From assembly GCF_030817535.1 (NCBI RefSeq), contig NZ_JAUSZL010000002.1, positions 310,001 through 374,000 on the forward strand: DNA of 64,000 nucleotides. Direction: 5' to 3'. Position numbers and translations under genes: made by a program. Within the stretch, counting starts at the first letter, position 1. Every line of letters starts with the position of its first letter. The notes below the pieces were generated by a model. It ran no database searches, was not told the DNA's origin, and saw only the letters and a program-made list of their open reading frames with translations. This document shows, in pieces, positions 17,106 through 25,933 of this stretch. Origin of the DNA: Streptomyces sp. V3I8 (lineage in GTDB: Bacteria; Actinomycetota; Actinomycetes; Streptomycetales; Streptomycetaceae).

Positions 17106-17157
17106 CCCGTGGTGAAGGCGGCCAGAATGGGTCGTCCCGGTACCGAGGAGAATGACG

Positions 17158-17565
17158 ATGGCCAAGTACTTGCTGCTCAAGCACTATCGCGGCGCCCCCA
17201 GCCCGGTCAACGACGTGCCCATGGAGAAGTGGACGCCGGAGGAGATCTCGGCCCATGTGCAGTACATGAACGACTTCGCGAGCCGGCTCGAGGGGACCGG
17301 GGAGTTCGTCGACAGTCAGGCGCTCGCTCCGCAGGGCACGTTCGTCCGGTACGACGGCGAGGGGCGCCCGCCGGTCACCGACGGCCCGTTCGCCGAGACC
17401 AAGGACGTCATCGCGGGCTGGATGGTGATCGACGTCGACAGCTACGAGCGGGCGCTGGAACTCGCCGGTGAGCTGTCGGCCGCCCCGGGGGCGGGCGGGA
17501 AACCGATCCACGAGTGGCTCGAACTGCGTCCGTTCTACGGTGTGTCGCCCACCGTCACGGAGTGA
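17158..17565 (+). CDS. DGPF-domain (YCII-related) protein
   Basis: A 135-residue protein of the YCII-related DGPF family, showing the eponymous TDGPFAETKDVIAGWMVIDV block. ATG 17158 is chosen because GAGGAG lies at 17145-17150 with seven bases of spacing; ATG 17152 is too close. DGPF proteins form a dimeric alpha-beta barrel, and in actinobacteria they are the usual neighbours and targets of ECF42 sigma factors. The sigma gene follows nearly without a gap. Enzymatic function unknown. Confidence 0.92.
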   Translation: MAKYLLLKHYRGAPSPVNDVPMEKWTPEEISAHVQYMNDFASRLEGTGEFVDSQALAPQGTFVRYDGEGRPPVTDGPFAETKDVIAGWMVIDVDSYERALELAGELSAAPGAGGKPIHEWLELRPFYGVSPTVTE

Positions 17566-17573
17566 CCCCGCCG

Positions 17574-18719
17574 ATGAACGAGGCACTGCTCCGGAGCCTC
17601 ACGCCGGGCGTGCTGGGGATCCTCGTCCGCCGCGGAGCCGACTTCGCGGCGGCCGAGGACGCCGTGCAGGACGCGCTGGTGGAGGCGGTCCGCGTCTGGC
17701 CGGCCGACCCGCCGCGGGACATGAAGGGCTGGCTGGTCACCGTGGCCTGGCGGCGGTTCCTCGACGCGACCCGGTCGGACACCGCCCGCCGCCGTCGTGA
17801 GGACCTCGCCGACGAGGAGCCGGCGGCGGGTCCCGTGCCCGCAACCGACGACACGCTCCAGCTGTACTTCCTGTGCGCGCACCCGTCGCTGACCCCGTCG
17901 TCGGCGGTCGCGCTCACGCTGCGCGCGGTCGGCGGGCTGACCACCCGCCAGATCGCGCAGGCGTACCTGGTGCCGGAGGCGACGATGGCACAGCGCATCA
18001 GCCGGGCCAAGCGCACCGTCTCCGGCGTGCGGTTCGACCGGCCGGGCGATGTCGCGACAGTGCTGCGCGTCCTCTACCTGGTCTTCAACGAGGGCTACTC
18101 CGGTGACGTCGACCTGGCCGCCGAGGCCGTCCGCCTCACCCGGCAGCTGGCGGCAGCGATCGACCACCCGGAGGTGGCGGGGCTGCTCGCCCTCATGCTG
18201 CTGCACCACGCCCGCCGGGCCGCGCGGACCGCGCCCGACGGCAGCCTGGTGCCGCTCGCGGAGCAGGACCGTGCCCGGTGGGACACCGAGGTGATCGCCG
18301 AGGGTGTCGAGATCCTGCAGGCGGCCCTGGCCCGCGACCGGCTGGGCGAGTTCCAGGCGCAGGCCGCCATCGCGGCCCTGCACGCCGACGCGCCCACGGC
18401 CGGGGAGACCGACTGGGTGCAGATCGTGGAGTGGTACGACGAGTTGGCGGGCCTGACCGACAACCCGGTCGTCCGCCTCAACCGCGCGGTGGCCGTGGGC
18501 GAGGCGGACGGTCCACGAGCGGGCCTGGCGGCGCTGGCGCCCCTGGACGACTCCTTGCCCCGCCACACCGCGGTGGCCGCCTACCTCCACGAGCGGGACG
18601 GCGACCTGCCGAAGGCGGCCCGCCTGTACACGGAGGCGGCCCACAAGGCCCCCAACCTCGCCGAACGCAACCACCTGACCCGCCAGGCGGCCCGGTTGAA
18701 CGCGCGGCGGGACGGCTGA
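17574..18719 (+). CDS. ECF42-type sigma factor with C-terminal TPR-like extension
   Basis: About 381 residues, twice the size of a simple ECF sigma. Sigma region 2 is at the start (LRSLTPGVLGILVRRGADFA, EDAVQDALVEAVRVWP, then WLVTVAWRRFLD). Region 4 reads LTTRQIAQAYLVPEATMAQR with SRAKRTV. A long C-terminal part follows (VLYLVFNEGY, VRLNRAVAVGEADGPRAGL, ending in TPR-like RLYTEAAHKAPNLAERNHL). ECF42 factors pair with DGPF genes and need this extension for activity. No classical anti-sigma factor is present. GTG 17562, overlapping the DGPF stop, is the alternative start. A matching promoter lies at 17079-17105. Confidence 0.9.
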   Translation: MNEALLRSLTPGVLGILVRRGADFAAAEDAVQDALVEAVRVWPADPPRDMKGWLVTVAWRRFLDATRSDTARRRREDLADEEPAAGPVPATDDTLQLYFLCAHPSLTPSSAVALTLRAVGGLTTRQIAQAYLVPEATMAQRISRAKRTVSGVRFDRPGDVATVLRVLYLVFNEGYSGDVDLAAEAVRLTRQLAAAIDHPEVAGLLALMLLHHARRAARTAPDGSLVPLAEQDRARWDTEVIAEGVEILQAALARDRLGEFQAQAAIAALHADAPTAGETDWVQIVEWYDELAGLTDNPVVRLNRAVAVGEADGPRAGLAALAPLDDSLPRHTAVAAYLHERDGDLPKAARLYTEAAHKAPNLAERNHLTRQAARLNARRDG

Positions 18720-18893
18720 GCGCGCGGCGGGGCGGTTGGCCGACCCTGATGTCGTACTCGCCGAACTCGCCCAGAGGCTGCGCCCGATGACGCAAGTCAT
18801 CGACCGGTTCGACGCGCAAGGCCTTCCGGCTGTCGGTCCCGGTGGGCGACCCCGCCCGTACCAAGATCTCTTGGCTGCCGAGGTGTTGCACCG

Positions 18894-19580
18894 TCAGTGG
18901 CGGGTCGCGTTCCGGACGATGCCGGTGACGATCATCGCGGCCCGTTCCGGGTGTTTCTCCAGCCAGGTGCCGAGGTGTTCCTGGACGGCCTCCGCCACGC
19001 AGGCGCGTACCGTGTCGCCGCCCAGTCTGCCGCGTGTGGACCCGTGGAACTCGGAGCGGTCCAGGTTCACCGAGACGACCGCCGTCAGGCCCGTACCCGA
19101 CCGGTCGGCAGCGAGGTCGGGAACGGCCGCCGTCAGCGGCGAGCGTCTGCGCGCGTACGCGGTGACCGATGACGGCCGACAGAGAGGACGCCTCCAGCCG
19201 GCCGTCGAGGAGAGGGACGGAATCCCCTGTACCGCCCGGGAATCGAGCACGCTCCGACTGAAGCCCTGCTGTGGGGCGCTCGTCCGTCAGCGTGATCTCC
19301 GGGGTCCTGTTCAGGAAAGCCGACTCCCTGAAAACGTTCCGCCAGCACGGCGAACGAGCACTCCACCGTCTTGAAGACGCCGGGGTCGGGCCAGAAGGCG
19401 ATCGCGATCGCGGTCCCGCTCCCGCTTCCGGTCGCCGGCCCCACCACCGCGGCGGGGCGAGCGCGACACCTTGGACGTACTCCTGGACCCGCCGGACCCC
19501 CTCGCGGCGCACCTCGGCCTGCGGACGGCTCGACAGGGCGTTGGTGACGTGCGCCGCAACCAGGTGCGGCTCCCCGCGCG
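18894..19580 (-). pseudogene. Relic of a gyrB/parE-type topoisomerase gene
   Basis: Fragments of a type II topoisomerase B subunit occur in order in three minus-strand frames. About 19580-19440 reads VTNALSSRPQAEVRREG. About 19435-19335 reads FWPDPGVFKTVECSF then LAERF. About 19330-19270 reads ESAFLNRTPEITLTDERP. About 19115-18894 reads GLTAVVSVNLDRSEFHGSTR and EHLGTWLEKHPERAA. These correspond to the ATPase-to-transducer region of GyrB/ParE. At least three frameshifts and the loss of both ends make it non-functional. It may be left from a transferred resistant gyrase or a duplicate parE. The 170 bases before it (18720-18890) hold nothing I can name. Confidence 0.75.
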
Positions 19581-19726
19581 CGGCCGTCGCAGGCCGTGCG
19601 TCTGCCAGCGGACAAGGTGGTGAGGCGGCGCGGTCACATCTTTCACGGACGATGCACAACCGTTCCCCCGTCCCGCATGTCACACCATGCGGGAGCGACC
19701 AACTCCCATGACCACAAGGGGGAAAC

Positions 19727-20176
19727 ATGAGATTCACCCGTTCCGTCCTGACCACCACCGCATTCGCCGCCTTGGCCCTGGGAGCCACGACCGCGCTGGC
19801 GGCGCCCGCCTTGGCCGCGCCCAACACCACGCCGCAGAAGGTCTGCGGAAGCTCCTACAAGACCGTGAACTCGGCCTCCGTCGGCTCGCTGGGCACCGTC
19901 TACCTGACGTACAACGCGGCGAACGGCGAGAACTGCGTCGCGACCATCCGCAACACCCCGGGTACGGCCGTGGACATGGCCCTGTGGATCGAAGTCCCCG
20001 AAACCTCGGAGCGTGGCGAGGACTACGGCCGGTACACGTCGTACGCGGGCCCGGCCTACGTGTACGGCAAGGGCCACTGCGTCGACTGGGGCGGAGGCAT
20101 CAGCAACGTGCACGTGCAGGTGTACAACTCCAACTGCGACGCGCGCAAGGAGCACCGGGTCACCGAGGTCCGCTGA
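19727..20176 (+). CDS. SapA-like secreted spore-associated protein
   Basis: A 149-residue secreted protein with a clear Sec signal peptide (MRFTRSVLTTTAFAALALGA, cut after ALAAP or ALAA). The mature part holds four cysteines (Cys40, then in GENCVATI, KGHCVDWGG and SNCDAR), likely two disulfides, and the pattern GTVYLTYNAANGENCV, characteristic of Streptomyces spore-associated protein A (SapA). SapA is found on the spore surface; its role is not known. The start has AAGGGGGAA upstream. It is monocistronic and flanked by relic DNA on both sides. Confidence 0.82.
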   Translation: MRFTRSVLTTTAFAALALGATTALAAPALAAPNTTPQKVCGSSYKTVNSASVGSLGTVYLTYNAANGENCVATIRNTPGTAVDMALWIEVPETSERGEDYGRYTSYAGPAYVYGKGHCVDWGGGISNVHVQVYNSNCDARKEHRVTEVR

Positions 20177-20439
20177 CCCGAGATCCTCCTGACCGCGACG
20201 TTCCGTGCCGCCGTGCGGTCGTCGGGGTGGGACGTACGGCCCGACGACCGCACAGGAACCGCCGGTGGTCCGGCTCGCCCCGGCAGACTCGCCGAGTCCT
20301 GCCGGGGCGAGGGCGCGTCCGGCCTCCTGTCTCGGGTGTACGGCCGTCCGGTCGGCGCTTCGCCGCACCCGCCCCGGGAAAGCCCGGGGATGTGCGACAT
20401 CTCGTGGCTTTTCCGCCGGGGCGGGCGGGGGTGAGCTGG

Positions 20440-20665
20440 TGGTGCAGGGCAGAGATCTCGGAGCCTGGATCACCGCGCAGAAGGCGGGCTGGGATCGGCC
20501 GATGCCCGCGCAGCAGTACCGGCTGGAGAACCTCGGCATCGAGGCGCCCGCGGACGACGTAACGGTGCCGGTGCCGGTGCGCCGGTCGCAGGACGAACGC
20601 TGGAACACCAACCTCGCGGCCGCCTGCCAGTTCCATGCCCGCGAAGGTCACCTGCGCCCCGTCTC
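20440..20665 (+). pseudogene. Fragment of a helicase-associated-domain protein
   Basis: In a gap between 20177 and 20851 one plus-strand stretch is clearly coding in style: GRDLGAWITAQKAGWDRPM, AQQYRLENLGIE, WNTNLAAACQFHAREGHL. This is the helicase-associated (HA) repeat pattern of large Streptomyces helicases, often found on plasmids and chromosome arms. Both ends of the protein are missing, so it is a relic. The rest of the gap shows no gene. Confidence 0.6.
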
Positions 20666-20851
20666 CAGCCCGCCCGCCGTCTTTACCGGCCGGTTCGAGA
20701 CCGGAGTGGATCCCGCCCACCCCGGGCGGCCCGCGCACCACTCGTTTCCATCAGGACCGGCGTCCCCCGCGCACGCAAGCGGCCGTGGGGGTGCCCAACG
20801 CCTTCGGACCATGCAAAAAGCACCGCGCCGACAGGAGTCTGTCGTCGCCTT

Positions 20852-23236
20852 TCAGTGCCGGTCGGGCTCCGCCGCCCGTGCGTTCCCCCGCCGCTGCGCC
20901 GGCGCCGTGGCGCCGAGGGGTCCGTCCTGCTCGTCCGGGCGCAGGCACTCGATCAGATAGTCGCCGGTGCCGGGGGCACGGGTCACCCCGTGCGTCTCGC
21001 TGCCGAAGCCGGGGAAGTGACGGTCGAAGCACTCCAGGGCGCCGAGGTAGCGGAGCAGGGGGCCGTCTTCCTTTCCGACGCTCTCGCCCGGCATGAGGAC
21101 CGGGATACCCGGCGGCGTCACCGTGACCATCGCCGCGGCGATCCGGCCCGGCGCGTCCGCCAGGGGGATACGGTCCGTGCCGCCGCGGATCAGGCGCTCG
21201 TAGCACAGCTGGGGCGGGGTGACCGGCTCCGGGAGTTGTTGGAAGGCCGTGTCGAGCAGTTCGACCAGGCGGGCGTCGCGCAAGTGGGCGTGCATCTCCT
21301 GGCACAGGTCGCGCAGGCTCCGCCCTGCGTAGCGTCGCGGGTACTCGGCAACCAGAGCCGGCAGCATCCGCTCCAGCGGGACATCACCGTCGTAAAGGTC
21401 CTTGAAGTCCATCAAGGCGTCCAGCAGCGTGCCCCACTTGCCCTTGGTGATGCCCATGGAGAACAGCACCAGCGTGGTGTAGCTGTCAGTCTTCTCCACG
21501 ACGATGCCGCGCGTACTCAGATAGGCGGTGAGGATCCGTGCCGGGATGCCCCAGTCGGACATCACGCCGGTCGCGTCCACTCCCGGACAGGTCAAGGTGA
21601 CCTTGACCGGGTCGAGCATGCAGTAGCCATCGGCCAAGCCGGGGAAGCCGTGCCAGTCCGCGTTGGGTGCAAGGTGCCAGCAGGACGCCTCGGTCCGCAG
21701 CAACTTCGCCGGGGCCTCGTCGAACGGAAGCCGCGTCCCGTTCGCGGGGTCGGTCACCTCATCCGGCTGCCACACCCCGAAGAACCAGGGCGGCCGGTCC
21801 CCGGCGGCCTCGATCCGCCGCCCGATTCGCACCATCTCCTGGCGGAACCGGACTGCTTCCGTGACCGCCTCGTCGACCAGCCACTGCCCTTGCGGACCAT
21901 CCATCATCGCCGTGGCCACGTCCAGCGAGGCGATCATCGGATACGACGGCGATGTCGTGCCGTGCATCATCAAGGCCTCGTTGAACCGGTCGTGCTCCAC
22001 CGGCGCCCGCGGGGCAGGGCGGACGTGCACCATGGCTCCCTGCGACAGCGCCGCCAGCAACTTGTGCGTGGACTGGGTCGCGAAGACCGTCGGCCGATCG
22101 GGGCCGGGGAACGTCTCCTCGCCCACGGACATGCCGTAGCGCCCCGCGTAGAGCCGATGGAAGCGGGCGTACGCGAACCACGCCTCGTCGAAGTGCAGCC
22201 GGGGAGTGCTGGCCGCGAAGGCCCGGGCCGCCGCCGACGCGTCGTAACACAGACCGTCGTACGTGGAGTTGGTGAACACCGCGTACTGGGCACGCGACGA
22301 CACCGCGCCCGCCGAGAGAGGGCTTCTCGCAATCCTCGCCGCAACCGAGTCCGCCGCGATCTCGGCTGGCGGCAGCGGTCCGGCGAGCCCATAGCCGTTG
22401 CGGGTCGGGACCAGGTACACCGGCCGGGCGCCGGAGACGACCAGGCCGTGCAGGACCGACTTGTGACAGTTACGGTCCACCAGGGCGATCTCGTCACGCG
22501 TCACACTGAAGTGGCCGACCAGACGATTGCAGGTGGAATCGCCGTGCAGGACGAAGTACGTACGGTCGGAGCCGAAGACCCGCGCGGCGTTGCGTTCGGC
22601 CTCACCGATCGGACCGGTGTGCTCGAACAGGGAGCCGAGCTCCCCCACCGAGATCGACAGGTCACTGCGCAGCAGCCGCTCCCCGAAGTAGTCGTGGAAG
22701 GCCCGACCCACGGGCGACTTGAGAAAGGCGACGCCGCCGGAGTGTGCCGGGGTGTGCCATGAGTACTCGTGCGCGTCGTCGAAACGCCGCAACGCTTTGA
22801 AGAACGGCGGGAGCAGGGCGTCCTGGTAGGCACGCGCGGCGGTGGTGATCCGCCCCGCGATGAACGTAGGCGTGTCCTCCAGCGGCCACACGTAGCCCAC
22901 CACCGACTGCGACACCCACAGCGGCAGCTCGCCCAGCCCCTCGTCCGCCATGACCAGGAACACCGGCAGATTCCGGAACCGGCGTCCGATCATGTGCAGG
23001 ACGGTCGCGCCACCTGGCCCATCCTCGGTCCCGGGCAGAAGATCCCAGGCCACCACCGCGGCGGCCAGACCGGCCTCCGTCCTGAGCACCGCCTCGGCGT
23101 CCGAGACGCTCACCACCCACCGGACCTGAAGGCCGCTCGCCCGAATCCCCTCGGCGATGCGAGTCAACTGCCCAGCAGTAACGCACCTGTCTTCCGGATG
23201 TTCCGTCACCGCCACCAGAACCGTGCCCTCAGCCAT
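20852..23236 (-). CDS. PLP-dependent Orn/Lys/Arg decarboxylase-family enzyme
   Basis: A 794-residue group III (fold type I) amino-acid decarboxylase. ATG 23236 follows AGGGGGGAGG, an excellent ribosome site. Residues 1-130 form a receiver-like wing domain. The PLP core shows HTPAHSGG, FVLHGDSTCNRL, LVDRNCHKSVLHGL, LHFDEAWFAYARFH and the Schiff-base lysine Lys392 in QSTHKLLAALSQGAMVHV. The C-terminal domain includes VTPPGIPVLMPGESVG. Bacterial relatives are arginine, lysine or ornithine decarboxylases used in acid resistance or polyamine synthesis; substrate choice is not visible. No antiporter is adjacent, so an acid-resistance role is not supported. Apparently monocistronic. Confidence 0.9.
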   Translation of the reverse strand: MAEGTVLVAVTEHPEDRCVTAGQLTRIAEGIRASGLQVRWVVSVSDAEAVLRTEAGLAAAVVAWDLLPGTEDGPGGATVLHMIGRRFRNLPVFLVMADEGLGELPLWVSQSVVGYVWPLEDTPTFIAGRITTAARAYQDALLPPFFKALRRFDDAHEYSWHTPAHSGGVAFLKSPVGRAFHDYFGERLLRSDLSISVGELGSLFEHTGPIGEAERNAARVFGSDRTYFVLHGDSTCNRLVGHFSVTRDEIALVDRNCHKSVLHGLVVSGARPVYLVPTRNGYGLAGPLPPAEIAADSVAARIARSPLSAGAVSSRAQYAVFTNSTYDGLCYDASAAARAFAASTPRLHFDEAWFAYARFHRLYAGRYGMSVGEETFPGPDRPTVFATQSTHKLLAALSQGAMVHVRPAPRAPVEHDRFNEALMMHGTTSPSYPMIASLDVATAMMDGPQGQWLVDEAVTEAVRFRQEMVRIGRRIEAAGDRPPWFFGVWQPDEVTDPANGTRLPFDEAPAKLLRTEASCWHLAPNADWHGFPGLADGYCMLDPVKVTLTCPGVDATGVMSDWGIPARILTAYLSTRGIVVEKTDSYTTLVLFSMGITKGKWGTLLDALMDFKDLYDGDVPLERMLPALVAEYPRRYAGRSLRDLCQEMHAHLRDARLVELLDTAFQQLPEPVTPPQLCYERLIRGGTDRIPLADAPGRIAAAMVTVTPPGIPVLMPGESVGKEDGPLLRYLGALECFDRHFPGFGSETHGVTRAPGTGDYLIECLRPDEQDGPLGATAPAQRRGNARAAEPDRH

Positions 23237-24579
23237 GCCGCCTCCCCCCTGCCCGGTGGCCCCGCGCCACCTGCCCCCAGTGTTCGCGGCCTGCGTGCGC
23301 ATGATCGGACAATGGCCGACCAAACGACCTCAAGGGATGGCAACGCGACCCGCCCGTTGACGGGTCACCATGGTGGGTCCGGTATCCCGGTGAAGTGGCG
23401 TCCCGGGGGCGTACCTGGTCAGCAGCCTTGTCAATCACTCGAAGTCGCGAGGCGGCCGCCCGCGTCGTGGAGCGCGCTGACTCGGGGGCGGCTTCCGGCC
23501 GTGCGACGAACGACGTGGACACGCGTCCTGACCCACTGGCCACAGGCACTTCCCAGGGCCGACTCATCACGACCACGGATGGCCGATGTCCCGTTCACCG
23601 CACCGGACGACGCGAACCGCACGGGCCGCGTTCCCGCACGGCGCTCGACAGGGCGTCGCCTTCGGATCTCCCGTCTCACAGCCCTTGAGCCGTAGCCAGG
23701 ACATGCGGGAGCACCCGAGGCCTCCGTGGATGTGCCAAAGGGGGATTCACCCTCTGGTGTGGAAATGGTCGGGAAGGACGTCCGCCGCCACGCCCGTCCA
23801 CCACTCCGAGTCGCACGAACGGCGCCGTCCCCGGAGCAGGTGTGCGGCGTGCGGCGTGCGGCGTGCGGCGTGCCGGGACCGTATACCTGGCGCTGCTGGT
23901 CGTGGGCACCGTAGGAGCTCTTCTGGCTGCCCTGCGCATGGAAGTCCCGGCGTCCGTACTTACGGCGCTGCTGCCGACCTGGGCCGGTGCCCATCTTGCC
24001 TGGAGCGCCCATCTTGCCTGGAGCGCCCATCTTGTCCGGAGCGACTATCGGGCTGATCGGGCCGCACCGCAAACGCCCGGACGGCCCCTGCCGAAAGGCG
24101 AGGAAGAGGACAACGCGCAGCACCGTAAGGTCCGCACCCGCGTCGAGCGCATCTTGATCGGCTGCACCACGGCAAGGGGCACGATCCTCGCCGCATGAGC
24201 GCACACGCCCAGACACCGCTTCAGCCTGCGTGATCACGGCCTTCTGCAACACCCTTCAGCTCGCGGGAACCGCCATCCGTCCGCCGGCGCGGGAAGCTCC
24301 TCGCGACCCTGTCGGCCCGCGTACCGCCGGGCACCGGCTGCCCCCGAGTCGCGACTGCCCCGGGTGGATCGGCATGTCCGCGGCCTGGCGATGACCTCAG
24401 GGATGTGCGCTGCCGGCCGAAGTCCCGTGGCCGAGTCGTCAACGGCGCGTCCCGTCCCCGATCTCATAAGTGCCACACCGGCTCCCGGCCTGCCGGGAGA
24501 AGGACGAGCCCCTCGGGAGCCCTTCGCTCTCCTTGGGACGGCTCCGTCGGCACCTTGTGCGAAGCGCCTCGGCGCGGGA
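23237..24579. other. 1.3-kb gene-poor, decayed stretch
   Basis: No convincing gene. Near 23875-24195 the plus strand reads like a lost membrane protein (TVYLALLVVGTVGALLAALR) followed by charged, transposase-tail-like HRKVRTRVERIL, without start or support. Simple repeats occur: about four to five copies of a 7-bp GTGCGGC unit near 23842-23872, and three near-copies of an 18-bp unit (cttgcctggagcgcccat) near 23990-24045. Confidence 0.5.
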
Positions 24580-24621
24580 CGCATGCCGGCTCCGCCGCTC
24601 GAGCGGCGGAGCCGGCATGCG
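24580..24621. terminator. Perfect 42-bp palindrome, probable strong bidirectional terminator
   Basis: Bases 24580-24600 and 24601-24621 are exact inverted complements, 21 bp per arm, centred on CTCGAG. In RNA it would fold into a very stable stem on either strand. It begins 45 bases beyond the stop of the glycine-rich gene (minus strand), so termination is the simplest role; protein binding or a recombination role is possible. Confidence 0.75.
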
Positions 24622-24665
24622 GAGACGTCATCGACCTTCTACCGGGTTCTCGTCCGGAGGCCCGT

Positions 24666-25286
24666 TCAGCAGGGGAGAGTGGAGTTGCCCGCAGCCCCGG
24701 TGGCGCCGGTGGTGCCGTCCGCACCGAACGTCGCGGCGGTGCCGTCGCCGCCGGGCTCGCCGGGACACACCGGGCTGGCAGCGCCGCCAGCCCCTCCTGT
24801 GCCTCCCTCGTGCCCGCCTCCGGCCGTGGAGGCGCCACCGCTTCCGCCCTTGCCGCCGTCAACGCCGGTACCGGCATTGCCCACACCGCCCACACCGCCT
24901 TTGCCGCCGATGCCGCCGAGAGTGGCGGCGCCGCCTGCTCCGCCACCGCCGCCGTTGCCGTTGGCGCCTCCCGCGCCTCCCGCACCGCCTGCGCCACCGG
25001 TGCTTCCGCTGCCGTCGGCGTTGCCGCCCGTGCCACCGGTGCCGCCGTCGCCGTTGGCGCCCGCCGCGCCGCCGGTGCCACCGAGCCCACCGAGTCCGCC
25101 ACTGGTCCCCACGCCGTTGGCACCGTTGGCGCCGGGGAGGCCGAGGGCGCCGACGGTGGTCCAGGCTCGTTCAGCGCCGGCCCGGCCCGACGCGGAGGCG
25201 AGGGCGGGGGTGGCGGTGAGGCCGACCACGGCGATGGCGGCGACTGCGACGATCCACGGAGCGGTGGTTGTGCGCGTGAAGCGCAT
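24666..25286 (-). CDS. Secreted glycine-rich (PGRS/collagen-like) protein
   Basis: A 206-residue protein with a signal peptide (MRFTRTTTAPWIVAVAAIAV... ending ATPALASA). The mature part is dominated by GG-X triplets such as GGTGGAAGANGDGGTGGTGG, like mycobacterial PE_PGRS tails. Two cysteines lie near the C-terminus (SPVCPGEPGG and the final Cys). ATG 25286 has AAAGG upstream. A proline-rich frame on the other strand is an antisense shadow. Such proteins are surface or matrix material; no function can be assigned. A 42-bp palindrome follows the gene. Confidence 0.75.
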   Translation of the reverse strand: MRFTRTTTAPWIVAVAAIAVVGLTATPALASASGRAGAERAWTTVGALGLPGANGANGVGTSGGLGGLGGTGGAAGANGDGGTGGTGGNADGSGSTGGAGGAGGAGGANGNGGGGGAGGAATLGGIGGKGGVGGVGNAGTGVDGGKGGSGGASTAGGGHEGGTGGAGGAASPVCPGEPGGDGTAATFGADGTTGATGAAGNSTLPC

Positions 25287-25933
25287 GAGGTATGCCTTTC
25301 AATTTGCGCAGTCGAAGAAATTCTCCGACCGCCAGGCCGGCAGCGTATGCCGTAATAGGGCGACCCTCAACCGGTAGGGACACTCGACGTTCCGGAATGG
25401 CAGGTTCGATCAAAGTTTGGCCGCAAAGTCATGCATCCATTGAATATCCCGTGAAATTCTCACGTTTCCAGCCTTCTTTCGGGGAAACGTCGCAGCCCTG
25501 AATCATTGCTCTCGCTCTTCACGCGATAGGCAGCCCCGCGCCTGGATTCCCCTCCACGAAGAAGACGGCGGCGAAAGTCCGGGAGTTCGCCGGGCGTGGT
25601 GACCAGGGGCGACGCGAGCGCTCCACCGGAAGATCGACCTGCAGGGAGCGGCCTGTTCGGTACCGCACACCGCCCTCCGGGGAATCGGCGCACCCGCCGC
25701 GCCGACATCGACATGCGCGACGACGGGAGAAAATGCGGCCTTTCGGATGGCTGGAATACCGACTGCCGCTGGTCGGATCGCGCCACATCGCAGAATTCGC
25801 GTCCATCGCCTCGATCGCCGGTTTTTCTGCAGTATCGTGAGCACCGGCTGCCAGTCGGCCGCCGGTGACCGTTCCTGCGGAAATTCCCTGGCTCGCGACC
25901 GGGTTTTCACCGGCTACTCGGTAAGAGGTCTTC
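25287..25933. other. 650-bp intergenic region between two secreted-protein genes
   Basis: No gene, RNA or relic recognised. The part near 25287-25500 is less GC-rich than its surroundings and probably holds the divergent promoters of the glycine-rich protein and the beta-helix protein. No clear -35/-10 pair stands out. Confidence 0.5.

Noticed and set aside
24364..25377. A proline-rich 337-codon plus-strand frame
   Set aside because: It is the complement of glycine codons; the minus strand has signal peptide and ribosome site.
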